In this document: positions 54,145 to 62,800 of the stretch, in pieces
How the letters are laid out: the number at the start of each line of letters is the position of its first letter
Position numbering within the stretch: the stretch's first letter is position 1
From: an uncultured Aquimonas sp.
Lineage (GTDB): Bacteria; Pseudomonadota; Gammaproteobacteria; Xanthomonadales; Xanthomonadaceae
Length of the DNA stretch: 64,000 bases
Direction: 5' to 3'
Assembly (NCBI RefSeq): GCF_937888285.1
Contig: NZ_CALART010000097.1
Coordinates: 1 to 64,000 of the forward strand
Notes under the pieces: generated by a model
The model's input: the letters and a program-made list of their open reading frames with translations, nothing else
Told to the model about the DNA's origin: nothing
Databases searched by the model: none
Made by a program: the position numbers and the translations under genes

Positions 54145-55776
54145 ATGAGCGACAGCCCCGCCAGCGCCCGCCTGCCCGTGATCTGGACAGCCTCGGTCTC
54201 GCGCCTCTCGCAGCTGCTGCGCGAGGTCACGCCCGAATTCGACGGCCGCGCGCGCATCGAAAATCTGAACCTCGGCTTCGAGGACGCCGTACGGCACATC
54301 CGCACCCGGCTGCCGCGCGAGCGCGTCGACGTGCTGATCTCGGCCGGCAGCAATGGCGCCTACCTGCGCAACCGCATCAGCCGTCCGCTGGTGCTGGTGC
54401 GCGCCTCCGGCTTCGACCTGATGCAGGCGTTGTCGCGCGCGCGGCGCATCGCCGATCGCATCGGCGTGATCACCCATGAGACCGATCTGCCGGTGTTCGC
54501 CGAATTCCAGCGCCACTTCGGTCTCGACATCGCCCAGCGCAGCTTCACCACCGCGGAAGAAGCGCGCTCGGCGGTGGGCGATCTCGTCAGCCAGGGCGTG
54601 CGCGCCATCGTCGGCACCGGGCTCGTCACCGAGCTGGCCGAACAGGCCGGCGTGGCCGGCGTGCTGATGTACTCGGCCGACTCGATCCGCCAGGCCTTCG
54701 AGAGCGCGCTCGACGTCGCACGGCCGCTCATTGCACAGGAAGAGCACGCGCCCAGCCCGCGCGCGAAGAAGCCCGGGGCGCCGCGGCATGCGCTGGAAGA
54801 CCTGGTCGGCGCCAGCGCCGCAATGGTCGAACTGCGCGAGCAGATCCGCCGCGCGGCGATGAGCCCGGCCACCGTGCTGATCCAGGGCGAGACCGGCAGC
54901 GGCAAGGAGCTGGTCGCCCAGGCCCTGCACGGCGTCAGCCCGCGGCGACGCGGGGCCTTCGTGGCGATCAACTGCGGCGCGGTGCCGGAGTCCCTGCTCG
55001 AAGGCGAGCTGTTCGGCCACGAGGAAGGCGCCTTCACCGGCGCGCGAAGAGGCGGCCGCGCCGGCCTGATCGAAGCCGCCAGCGGCGGCAGCCTGTTCCT
55101 GGACGAGATCGGCGAGATGCCGCTGGGCCTGCAGACGCGCCTCTTGCGCGTGCTGGAGGAACGCGAGGTGCTGCGCGTCGGCGCGTCCACGCCAGTGTCC
55201 GTCGACCTGCGGGTGGTCGCCGCCAGCCACGTCGACCTGCGCGCGGCCGTCGCCGAAGGCCGCTTCCGCGCCGACCTGTTCTACCGCCTCGACGTGCTGC
55301 GCCTGCGCCTGCCGCCGCTGCGGGAGCGTCGAGATGACCTGCCCGCGCTGATCACCAGCCTGCAGGACAGCCTGCGCCGCCGCGGCCTGGCCCAGCGCGA
55401 GCTGAAGTTCAGCGCCGAAGCGATTGGCCTTCTGTCCGCCTACGCGTGGCCCGGCAATGTGCGCGAGCTGCGCAACCTGCTGGAGCGGCTGCATGCGCAG
55501 GTCGATCCGGCGGTGGTGGAGATCGAGGCGGCGGTGTTGATTCGGCTGGCGCCGGAGCTAGGGGGACATGCGTCAATCGCTTCGTTTGAGCGATCGCACG
55601 TCGCGTCAGGCGCGGCCGGCATTCTGCCAGCAGGATCGGCCTCACCCAGACCGTCCGCCACGGAACTGCACGCTCTGCTCGATCGGCACGGCGGCGCGCG
55701 CAATGCCGTAGCGGAAGCCTTGGGCGTGTCGCGCAGTACGCTGTGGCGATGGCTGCGGCAGCACGATGTTCAGTGA
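54145..55776 (+). CDS. prpR: PrpR, sigma-54-dependent activator of propionate catabolism
   Basis: A 543-residue bacterial enhancer-binding protein. The N-terminal PrpR domain (about 10-195) senses 2-methylcitrate in known homologues. The AAA+ domain has Walker A GETGSGKE (248-255) and the sigma-54-contact GAFTGA loop (295-300), then Walker B GGSLFLDEIGEM. A Fis-type helix-turn-helix ends the protein (NAVAEALGVSRSTLWRWLRQ). About 30 residues of a low-complexity linker lie before the HTH. Divergent from prpB with a 204-base shared regulatory region. Confidence 0.95.
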   Translation: MSDSPASARLPVIWTASVSRLSQLLREVTPEFDGRARIENLNLGFEDAVRHIRTRLPRERVDVLISAGSNGAYLRNRISRPLVLVRASGFDLMQALSRARRIADRIGVITHETDLPVFAEFQRHFGLDIAQRSFTTAEEARSAVGDLVSQGVRAIVGTGLVTELAEQAGVAGVLMYSADSIRQAFESALDVARPLIAQEEHAPSPRAKKPGAPRHALEDLVGASAAMVELREQIRRAAMSPATVLIQGETGSGKELVAQALHGVSPRRRGAFVAINCGAVPESLLEGELFGHEEGAFTGARRGGRAGLIEAASGGSLFLDEIGEMPLGLQTRLLRVLEEREVLRVGASTPVSVDLRVVAASHVDLRAAVAEGRFRADLFYRLDVLRLRLPPLRERRDDLPALITSLQDSLRRRGLAQRELKFSAEAIGLLSAYAWPGNVRELRNLLERLHAQVDPAVVEIEAAVLIRLAPELGGHASIASFERSHVASGAAGILPAGSASPRPSATELHALLDRHGGARNAVAEALGVSRSTLWRWLRQHDVQ

Positions 55777-56218
55777 TGCGCTGCGTCGAATCGCCCTTGT
55801 AATGCCCTGCATCCTGAGTCGCGGCGCGACTTCCTCGCGCACCGGCTGCCGTTGATTCGGGCAGCCAGCGACATCCATCTGCGGATTCGCTGGCCGCCTC
55901 GGGCTTCCCCTGCGCCACCGCCCGCGCCTCCGGCACATACCGACGACCTGATTCTGGTCGCTTCTGGATTCGAAGCGCCTTGCGTAGGTGGATGGTGCGC
56001 GGCACGCGCACCCTATGGGGCACCGCCTCGCCTCGGCATTGACGCCGCCTGGGCGAAGTGCACGGCAGGGCTGTAGGGTGCGCGTGTCGCGCACCGCTCC
56101 GTGCCCAAGGTCTTGCGGGGACATGGGCGGCGTGCGCCACAGGCGCGCCCGACGCCGTGCGGAGCAAGGGGGCGAAGCAGAGTCAGCCGGAGATCGCGAC
56201 GCGCACAGTCGCCATGGG
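55777..56218. other. Intergenic with paired GGTGCGCG palindromes
   Basis: 442 bases without a supported gene. ATGGTGCGCGGCACGCGCAC at 55992-56017 and, reversed, TAGGGTGCGCGTGTCGCGCA at 56073-56096 are members of the family also seen at about 6676. They form an inverted pair between convergent genes. Confidence 0.65.
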
Positions 56219-57292
56219 TCACCGCTTGCAGAGCCCGTCCATGTCGCCCTCAGCCGAACGCTTCGCCCAAGCCGTCAGGGCCGACTTGTCCGTGGCGGAT
56301 GCTCCGAGAGACTCCCAGCGCTTGCGTTCGGACACCACCCACTGATGCACCTGCTGGACTTCGTACGGCGGAAGCGAGGCCAAGGAGAGTTCGATCAGTT
56401 GCTGGGCGAGGGCACCCAGCACCTCCGGGCCATAGAGATCCCGCAGCAGCAGCGCGTAGCGCGCGTACAAACGAGGGTTCGGCAACGACGGCCCCATGCC
56501 TTGGAAGGGGATTCCAGTACCCGGCGCATGCACGATGGCCAGCCCTTCGAGCGCCAGCGGGTGTCCTGCGCGAAATCCGGTTTCAAGAAACTCGAGTGCA
56601 CGGTCGGCCAGATACTGGGGATAGACATACTGCTGCGACTGCGAATGGGAGCGATTCGGTGGGTTGACCCGGCGCAGCTGACCGTCTGCGCGCAGCATGG
56701 CCAGAACGGTCTTCTGGGATACGCTCAACCGTGGTCCAGCGAACTCGATGATCTCGGACGGGCTCGGCCCCGCGCCGGCGCTGCCCGCGCCGCAGGTCGC
56801 GGCCCTGCTCTCCAGAAACTCCAGCGAGCTGGCAGCTGCTGACACCCACGCAGCGTCATCGTTCTCCGCTGCGCCCCGCTCAATTCGCATACGCGCATTG
56901 CGCTCCATGATGCGGGTGAACTCAAGGCTGCGCTGGTACTGCAGGCACTCGGTAACCCCCACGGCCAGGCGGCATGAGGCGACGGTGTCTCCGGCGCGGT
57001 GGGCGGTGAGCAGGGCCTCGTACTGCTCGGCGAACGGCAAGGTCGCGAGCGGGAGTGCCGGAGTTGCAACGCGGGAATCGTCGGCGATCTCGGGCATTGG
57101 CTCAGGTGGCACCGCAACAACGGATGTCGATACTGCCCCGTGCTGCGGGCGTTCGGCGGACGCCGGCGAGACCTGAGGCGGAATCGAAGTGCTTGAGTCT
57201 GTCTCGTGCGCGTCATCGAGCACCAGCCAGAGCAGCACTGCCGCAAGCCACAGAGAGCAGAGCGCGAAAGACGTGGAGCTTAGTCGGGACAT
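56219..57292 (-). CDS. Uncharacterised membrane-anchored protein
   Basis: A 357-residue protein with one N-terminal membrane helix (about 8-27) and a disordered Pro/Ser segment (about 30-75), then a helical domain. The domain contains SCRLAVGVTECLQYQ near residue 110 and Sel1/TPR-like spacing of RALEFLETGFRAGHPLALEG and ARYALLLRDLYGPEVLGAL. Three cysteines in the first half and one near the C-terminus may form disulfides in the periplasm. No family recognised. Single gene, convergent with prpR. Confidence 0.6.
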   Translation of the reverse strand: MSRLSSTSFALCSLWLAAVLLWLVLDDAHETDSSTSIPPQVSPASAERPQHGAVSTSVVAVPPEPMPEIADDSRVATPALPLATLPFAEQYEALLTAHRAGDTVASCRLAVGVTECLQYQRSLEFTRIMERNARMRIERGAAENDDAAWVSAAASSLEFLESRAATCGAGSAGAGPSPSEIIEFAGPRLSVSQKTVLAMLRADGQLRRVNPPNRSHSQSQQYVYPQYLADRALEFLETGFRAGHPLALEGLAIVHAPGTGIPFQGMGPSLPNPRLYARYALLLRDLYGPEVLGALAQQLIELSLASLPPYEVQQVHQWVVSERKRWESLGASATDKSALTAWAKRSAEGDMDGLCKR

Positions 57293-57416
57293 AGGCGAAC
57301 GCGAGAGACGCGGAGGTTGCAGGGTAGCGCTTGACGCCCAGGCCTCACCATACGTATCCCACTCGGCCAGCGGTTAGGCTTGCGCCTGCTCTCTCGACCG
57401 GACGACGCTCTTGCAG

Positions 57417-58718
57417 GTGCTTTCGCATGACTCCCGAGGCGCAGAGCGCGCAGTTCTCATCACCGGCGCCCACGGCTTCCTCGCCGGCTTCATCATCGCC
57501 GCCCTGCGCGCTCGCGGCTGGCGGGTAATTCGCGGCGTGCGTTCGCAGCCGAGTGCTGCGGACGAACACCACTGCGACTTCGCACAGGCGCAGCACAGCA
57601 TCGATTGGCACGTCCTGCTCGACGGTGTGGATGCGGTGGTCAACGTCGCCGGCATTCTGCGTGAGACGCGAACACAGACCTTCGAGGCGATCCACCACAC
57701 CGGCCCCTTGGCGCTGGCGCGGGCCTGCGTCGATCACGGCGTGCGGGACTTCGTGCAGATCTCGGCCCTAGGCGATCCGGACGATGGCGAGTTCATCGCT
57801 TCCAAGCACCGCTTCGATGCGGCGCTGCTGGATCTTCCGCTGCGCGCGGTGGTGCTGCGGCCTTCCATCGTCTACACAGCGCGCGGCTCCTACGGCGGCA
57901 CCTCGCTGCTGCGAGCGCTTTCGGCCCTGCCCTTGGCCGTGCCGCTGCCGGGCGCCGGAGAATGGGGAATGCAGCCACTGGCGGCGGAAGACCTGGGCGC
58001 GCTGGTGGTCGCTGCGCTCGACGGAGAGCAGCGCGGCGTGTTCGAAGTGGGCTGCGAACAGCCGATGGCGTTGAGCGAGTACCTGCTGCTCTGGCGGGCC
58101 TGGCTGCGCGTTCCCGGCATGCGCACGCTGCCGACACCGACCTGGGTGGTGGACGCGGCGGTGGCCGTCGGCGAACGCATCGGTGTCGGCCCGATGGGCC
58201 AGACCATGTGGCGCATGCTCAAGCGCGGCAATGTCTGCGCGCCCGATGCACACGCGCGCTTGCTCGAAGCATTCGGCACCGCGCCGCGCGATCTGGACAC
58301 CGTGCTGGCGCAGACGCCCAGCCAGGTGCAGGACCGCTGGCAGGCGCAGCTGTATCTGTTGGCCCCCGTACTTCGTTGGACGGTGATCCTGCTGTGCCTG
58401 CTCTCGGCCTGGGCCGGCTTCGTCACGCCCGCCGCGCAGATCGAAGCGATGTCCTCCGGCAGCCTGCTCGCGCATCTGCAGCCGGTGGCGCTGGCACGCT
58501 TCGCCGGTGGCGTCGACCTGGTACTCGCGCTGTGGCTGGCGAGCGGCTGGCGGCCGCGTGCAGCGGTGGCTTCGACCCTGCTGCTGGTGCTGGGCTACAC
58601 GCTCGTGTTGGGTGCGCTGGTCCCGGCGCTGTGGCTGGACCCGCTCGGCGGGCTGGCCAAGAATCTCGTGCTGCTGCCGGCGCTGGCCGTGCTGTGGGTA
58701 CTGAGCGATCGGAGGTAG
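57417..58718 (+). CDS. SDR oxidoreductase fused to a DoxX-like membrane domain
   Basis: A 433-residue protein. The N-terminal part (about 10-290) is an atypical extended SDR/NmrA-like Rossmann domain opening ERAVLITGAHGFLAGFIIAA, with a modified nucleotide-binding loop (GAHGFLA in place of GATGFIG). The C-terminal part has four membrane helices (about 305-430) of the DoxX-like type. This fusion is widespread next to DUF2269 genes. There is no ATG in frame; a GTG at 57417 or the TTG at 57411 starts translation. The DUF2269 gene begins four bases after the stop, so the two form an operon. Substrate unknown. Confidence 0.82.
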   Translation: MLSHDSRGAERAVLITGAHGFLAGFIIAALRARGWRVIRGVRSQPSAADEHHCDFAQAQHSIDWHVLLDGVDAVVNVAGILRETRTQTFEAIHHTGPLALARACVDHGVRDFVQISALGDPDDGEFIASKHRFDAALLDLPLRAVVLRPSIVYTARGSYGGTSLLRALSALPLAVPLPGAGEWGMQPLAAEDLGALVVAALDGEQRGVFEVGCEQPMALSEYLLLWRAWLRVPGMRTLPTPTWVVDAAVAVGERIGVGPMGQTMWRMLKRGNVCAPDAHARLLEAFGTAPRDLDTVLAQTPSQVQDRWQAQLYLLAPVLRWTVILLCLLSAWAGFVTPAAQIEAMSSGSLLAHLQPVALARFAGGVDLVLALWLASGWRPRAAVASTLLLVLGYTLVLGALVPALWLDPLGGLAKNLVLLPALAVLWVLSDRR

Positions 58719-58722
58719 GACG

Positions 58723-59187
58723 ATGGACTATCTGTGGCTGAAGTGGATCCACATCCTGTCGTCCACGCTGCTGTTCGGCACCGGGCTCGGCATCGCCTTC
58801 TTCCTGTGGGTGGCGCACCTGCGCGGCGATGCGCGGGTGATCGCTTCGACAGCGCGCACGGTGGTGATCGCCGATGCCTGCTTCACCGCACCCGCCGTCA
58901 TCGTTCAGCTGGTGACCGGTCTGCTGTTGTCCGCGCAGCTCGGCTGGCCGATCGAGGCTTTCTGGTGGCGTGCCTCGGTGGTGCTGTTCTTTGTGGTCGG
59001 CGCCTGCTGGCTGCCGGTGCTGTGGCTGCAGCTGCGGGCGCGGGATCTGGCGCTTGAAGCGAGCGCATCAGGTGCTGAACTTCCGCCGGCCTACCACCGC
59101 GCCATGCGGGCATGGTTCTGGCTGGGCTGGCCAGCCTTCATCAGCGTGCTGGTGATCTTCTGGCTGATGGTGGTGAAGCCGGGGTGA
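58723..59187 (+). CDS. DUF2269-family membrane protein
   Basis: A 154-residue protein with four membrane helices and the DUF2269 pattern (LKWIHILSSTLLFGTGLGIA at the start, RAWFWLGWPAFISVLVIFWL at the end). Conserved histidine H10 in KWIHIL might bind a cofactor; not proven. GGAGG precedes the ATG. It is the second gene of an operon with the SDR/DoxX protein. Confidence 0.85.
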   Translation: MDYLWLKWIHILSSTLLFGTGLGIAFFLWVAHLRGDARVIASTARTVVIADACFTAPAVIVQLVTGLLLSAQLGWPIEAFWWRASVVLFFVVGACWLPVLWLQLRARDLALEASASGAELPPAYHRAMRAWFWLGWPAFISVLVIFWLMVVKPG

Positions 59188-59219
59188 GGTGACGCTAGAC
59201 CGGGGCGAGGGTGGAGACC

Positions 59220-59244
59220 ATGGTGGGCCAGGGCCCACCCTATG
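59220..59244 (+). repeat. GGTGGGCC palindrome
   Basis: A perfect family member, ATGGTGGGCCAGGGCCCACC then CTATG, 33 bases after the DUF2269 stop. Confidence 0.85.
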
Positions 59245-59338
59245 GGTTTGAGGCTGCGATTTCGCGGTGGCGATCCTCTCGGCGTCGTGGCGGCGAGCGG
59301 ATACTTCACGATTCATGACCGGGTCGAGCGTATAGGCC

Positions 59339-59363
59339 ATGGTGGGCCGGGGCCCACCCTATG
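59339..59363 (+). repeat. GGTGGGCC palindrome, second copy
   Basis: ATGGTGGGCCGGGGCCCACC then CTATG. One base differs from the copy at 59220. It lies 16 bases from the 3' end of the convergent desaturase gene. Confidence 0.85.
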
Positions 59364-59378
59364 GGGTCGCGGCGCGGC

Positions 59379-60653
59379 TCAGGCGGTCGCGAGCTGCTCG
59401 ACTTCGCGCCGCGGGGCGCGGCTGGGAAACGCGTGGCGCAGGAGGCGCCAGAGCACCTGGGCGAACTGCCGCGGCATGGAACCGGTGTTGTAGTGCTGGC
59501 CGTAGCGGGCGCAGAGCGCGCGCACTTCGACGGCGAGTGCGGCGTAGCGGTTGGCCGGCAGCTCCGGGAACAGGTGGTGCTCGATCTGGTGGCTGAGGTT
59601 GCCGGTCATCAGGTCCATCAGGCGGCCGCCGCGCAGGTTGGAGCTGCCGTGCAGCTGGCGCAGGTACCACTGGCCGCGCGATTCATGGCGCAGCACGTCT
59701 TTCGGGAAGGTGACGGCATCGGCCGTGAAGTGGCCGCAGAAGATCACCACCCAGGTCCAGACGTTGCGGATCAGGTTGGCCGCGATCGCGCCCAGCAGCA
59801 CCGGCAGGAAGAAGGGCCCGGCCAGCAGGGGCAGGACCAGGTAGTCGCGAACGATCTGCCGGCGCATCTTCTTCGCCGCCGGCTGCCACTTGGCGCGCAG
59901 CTCGGCCTTGCTCATGCGGCCTTTGAAGTAGCGGCCGAGGTGGAGGTTCTGCACGGCGATGCCCCATTCGAACAACAGGGCGAAGACCACGGCAATCAAA
60001 GGCTGGAACAGGTAGAAGGGCTTCCAGCGCTGCTCGGGGAACAGGCGCAGCAGGCCGTAGCCGAGGTCTTCGTCCATGCCGCGCACATTGGTGTAGGTGT
60101 GGTGGCGGTAGTTGTGGGTGTCGCGCCAGTTGTCGGAGGTGCCCGCGATGTCCCACTCGTAGCGGCGGCCGTCCAGCACCGGATCGCGCAGCCAGTCGTA
60201 CTGGCCGTGCATCACGTTGTGGGCAAGCTCCATGTTCTCCAGGATCTTCGACAGCGCCAGCAGCAGCACGCCGAGGCCGCAGACCGGCCACAGCAGGGCC
60301 GGCAGCCACAGGCCACTGGCGATCGCGCCGAGCACCAGCAGGGCGCGACCGGCAAAGCCGGTGTAGCGCACGGCCGCATACACGCGGCGGATGTGGCGGG
60401 CGTCGGCCTCACCGAGCTGGGCGCGGGTGCGCTCGCGCAGGGCGTCGAGTTCGGCGGCGAAGGCTGCGGTCTGGTCGGCGTCGAGCACGCGGCTGTGCGA
60501 TGAGTAGCGACGCACGGTGGCCTCTGCGGCCTGATCGTGCGGCGCTGGACCCGCAGGCTGCGCGTGCCCATTCGATGCGTGCGGGCCGACGTGGGCCGCA
60601 GCAGGCGAAGGCTGGCCGCCAGTGGGTTCGTTCGCGGAGTCGTTGTAGGTCAT
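59379..60653 (-). CDS. Membrane fatty acid desaturase
   Basis: A 424-residue di-iron acyl desaturase of the FADS family, which acts on acyl chains at the cytoplasmic face of the membrane. Histidine boxes are HNVMHG (145-150), HNYRHH (180-185) and HQIEHH (355-360). The first about 55 residues are Ala/Pro/Gly-rich and not conserved. It overlaps the ferredoxin reductase gene by one base of the ATGA, so the reductase is coupled and is the probable electron donor, as in Pseudomonas desB/desC. The double-bond position is not determined by sequence alone. Confidence 0.88.
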   Translation of the reverse strand: MTYNDSANEPTGGQPSPAAAHVGPHASNGHAQPAGPAPHDQAAEATVRRYSSHSRVLDADQTAAFAAELDALRERTRAQLGEADARHIRRVYAAVRYTGFAGRALLVLGAIASGLWLPALLWPVCGLGVLLLALSKILENMELAHNVMHGQYDWLRDPVLDGRRYEWDIAGTSDNWRDTHNYRHHTYTNVRGMDEDLGYGLLRLFPEQRWKPFYLFQPLIAVVFALLFEWGIAVQNLHLGRYFKGRMSKAELRAKWQPAAKKMRRQIVRDYLVLPLLAGPFFLPVLLGAIAANLIRNVWTWVVIFCGHFTADAVTFPKDVLRHESRGQWYLRQLHGSSNLRGGRLMDLMTGNLSHQIEHHLFPELPANRYAALAVEVRALCARYGQHYNTGSMPRQFAQVLWRLLRHAFPSRAPRREVEQLATA

Positions 60654-61927
60654 CACAGATCCAGTACCAGGCCGTGCGCCGCGCTGTGCACACACAGGCG
60701 GATGGGAGTGGAGGGTTCGTCGCGCAGCGCGCCGTTCTGCAGGTCGCGGGAGGCACCGGCCAGGCGATCGCAGCGGCAGGTATTGCAGATGCCGCGGCGG
60801 CAGCCGAAGGCGGGCGTCTGCCCGGCTTCTTCCAGGGCCTGCAGCAGGGGGCGGTCGGTCGGCAGGTCGAGCGCGAGTCCGCTGCGCTTGAGCTGCACGC
60901 GGACCCTCGCACCGTCTGACTTCTCGGGCGTCGCTGCAGTGAAGCCCTCGGCCTGGAAGCCGCGCGCGGACGCGCACAGTTCGCGCGCTCGCGCGATGAA
61001 GCCGTCGGGGCCGCAGGCCAGCACTTCGCTGGCGGAAAGCTCAGGCGCAAGCGCCTGCAGCTGTGTGGCGTTAATGCGCGCAGCGGGCGCTTCGGGGTCG
61101 CGGGTCAGCAGGAACTCGACGCGCAGAGTGGGGTGCCCCTGCGCGAGCTGCAGCAGCTCCTCGTGGAAGCACAGCTCTTCGCGGGTCTGCGCCCAGTACA
61201 GCAGAGTGATCGCTCGCGTTTCGCCCTTCGCCAGCGCATCGACCAGCAGCGCACGCAGCGGGGTGATGCCGCTGCCGGCTGCAAGCAGCAGGGCGGGCGC
61301 CGGGGTGCGCATGTTCTTCAGGCCCCTCTCCCCTTGCGGGAGAGGGGTTGGCGAGAGGGGTAGGCTGCCTGCGTCGTGTGTCCGCCCCCTCTCCCCCGCC
61401 CCCTCTCCCACAAGGAGAGAGGGGTGTGTCAGTTCCGCAGCCATGCGGCCACTGCTGGTCTGCGCGCGGTCCGCTGCGCGGATGTGCGACAGCGCCAGCC
61501 CGCCGTAGGGCGCCGACAGCTCCAGAACTGCCCCCACCTGCGTCATCCGCGCCAGCACCGGGCTGACCAGGCCGCCTTCGACTTCAGCCACGGTGATCTC
61601 GATGCAGCCATCCGCGCGCGGCGGCGCCGACAGGCTGTAGCTGCGGCGATGGCGCGCGCCCTCGATCTCGACGATCACATCCAGATGCTGGCCGGCGACA
61701 GCGCCCGGCCAGTGGCGGTTGGGCTTCAGCACCAGGGTGGTGGCGCGCGCCGACGCCGCGCGGCGTTCGATCACGCGGGCGAGGATGCGTTCGGCCGACC
61801 AGGTCCGGTCGAAGTGGCGCGCCCAGAAGTCGAAGACCGCGGGCTGCAGCCAGCGGCGGGGGCTCAGGCGCGAGGCCGGCCGGTGGCCGGTGTCGGGCGT
61901 GCGGATGGCAGGGGTTCTGGCAGGCAT
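60653..61927 (-). CDS. Ferredoxin reductase of the desaturase, with an in-frame repeat insertion
   Basis: A 424-residue fusion of an FAD/NAD(P)-binding reductase and a C-terminal plant-type 2Fe-2S ferredoxin. RSYSLS (95-100) binds FAD, AAGSGITP (216-223) and LACGPDGF (303-310) bind the nicotinamide nucleotide, and C376, C381, C384 and C412 bind the cluster. About 55 residues between LALSHIR (150) and RTPAPALLLAA (207) do not belong to the family; they are encoded by two GAGAGGGG repeat hairpins read in frame. The insertion lies in the loop before the NAD domain, where it may be tolerated. The start at 61927 leaves the operator free. Confidence 0.86.
   Translation of the reverse strand: MPARTPAIRTPDTGHRPASRLSPRRWLQPAVFDFWARHFDRTWSAERILARVIERRAASARATTLVLKPNRHWPGAVAGQHLDVIVEIEGARHRRSYSLSAPPRADGCIEITVAEVEGGLVSPVLARMTQVGAVLELSAPYGGLALSHIRAADRAQTSSGRMAAELTHPSLLVGEGAGERGRTHDAGSLPLSPTPLPQGERGLKNMRTPAPALLLAAGSGITPLRALLVDALAKGETRAITLLYWAQTREELCFHEELLQLAQGHPTLRVEFLLTRDPEAPAARINATQLQALAPELSASEVLACGPDGFIARARELCASARGFQAEGFTAATPEKSDGARVRVQLKRSGLALDLPTDRPLLQALEEAGQTPAFGCRRGICNTCRCDRLAGASRDLQNGALRDEPSTPIRLCVHSAAHGLVLDL
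61323..61424. repeat. Double GAGAGGGG hairpin element inside the reductase gene
   Basis: CCCCTCTCCCCTTGCGGGAG continues to AGGGG (first stem), and a second CCCTCTCCCACAAGGAGAGA continues to GGGG (second stem). They face each other across about 35 bases. The whole element is translated without a stop codon. Confidence 0.82.
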
Positions 61928-61945
61928 GCGCCGCACTATACGCAT

Positions 61946-61967
61946 ATATGCACGAGTGTGCAGATAT
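61946..61967. promoter_or_regulatory. Likely operator of the FabR/DesT-like repressor
   Basis: TGCAC-GAGT-GTGCA is a perfect inverted repeat at 61949-61962, extended by ATA/TAT on the outside with one extra base. It lies between the divergent reductase and regulator genes, 20 bases from the first and 30 from the second. Confidence 0.6.
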
Positions 61968-61992
61968 GTGTGCGGAAATACCGCCGGCTAAG

Positions 61993-62670
61993 ATGACGCC
62001 CTGCCCCCAGCCGGAGTGCGTCTTGCCTCCTTCCGCCTCACGCCCGGCCGACCACGCGCCGGGGCGCAAGCCCAGCATCGCCCGCGAGGATCTGATCGCC
62101 GCCGCCCTGCGCCTGATCGGTCCGCACCGCAGCGTGTCGACGCTGAGCCTGCGCGAGGTCGCGCGCGAGGCGGACATCGCGCCGAACAGCTTCTATCGCC
62201 ATTTCCGCGACATCGACGAGCTGGCGGTGGCCTTGATCGAACTCAGCGGCGAGGCGCTGCGGCGCATTGTCGGCAATGCGCGCAAGCGCGCCGGCGACGC
62301 CAGCAGCATCGTCCGCAGCTCGATCGAGGTGTTCATCGAGCAGGTGCGCGCCGACGACCGCCTGCTGCACGTGCTGCTGCGCGAGGGCACCGCCGGCACC
62401 GACGCCTTCAAGGCCGCGGTCGACCGCGAGCTGGGCTTCTTCGAGGACGAGCTGCATTCGGATCTCGTCCGCATCAACACCGCCCAGGGCAAGCGCCTGC
62501 AGCAGCCGCGCACTGTCGCCCGCGCCATTACCCGCCTGGTGTTCGCGATGGGCGCTACCGCCATCGATGCGCCGCGCGAACGCGATGCCGAGCTGATCGA
62601 AGAGCTGAGCCTGATGGTGCGGATGATCCTCTCCGGCGCACGCGCGCTGGCCGAACGCGAGCCGGGATAG
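61993..62670 (+). CDS. TetR-family repressor of unsaturated fatty acid genes (FabR/DesT-like)
   Basis: A 225-residue TetR regulator with the FabR/DesT signature: SIAREDLIAAALRLIGPHRS, REVAREADIAPNSFYRHFRD in the helix-turn-helix, and LLHVLLREGTAGTDAFKAAV in the ligand domain. FabR and DesT repress desaturase genes and respond to acyl-CoA chain composition. It is divergent from the reductase/desaturase operon. Two upstream ATGs (61948, 61966) would place the operator inside the coding sequence, so 61993 is chosen. Confidence 0.88.
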   Translation: MTPCPQPECVLPPSASRPADHAPGRKPSIAREDLIAAALRLIGPHRSVSTLSLREVAREADIAPNSFYRHFRDIDELAVALIELSGEALRRIVGNARKRAGDASSIVRSSIEVFIEQVRADDRLLHVLLREGTAGTDAFKAAVDRELGFFEDELHSDLVRINTAQGKRLQQPRTVARAITRLVFAMGATAIDAPRERDAELIEELSLMVRMILSGARALAEREPG

Positions 62671-62800
62671 CGGGTTCTTCCCGGTCCGACGCAGAACGGA
62701 ACGAAGAGCGGCACGCGCGGAGTTTCGCGCAGGCGGCAGGCGCCTCTACCCCGCGTGGTGTCGATCGGCCCCGAGCCCCGGGGCGCGCCAATGGCCGGGC

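Noticed and set aside
61948..61992. Fifteen-residue N-terminal extension of the TetR regulator
   Set aside because: It would overlap the inverted-repeat operator and gives a cysteine-rich leader not expected in FabR-like proteins.
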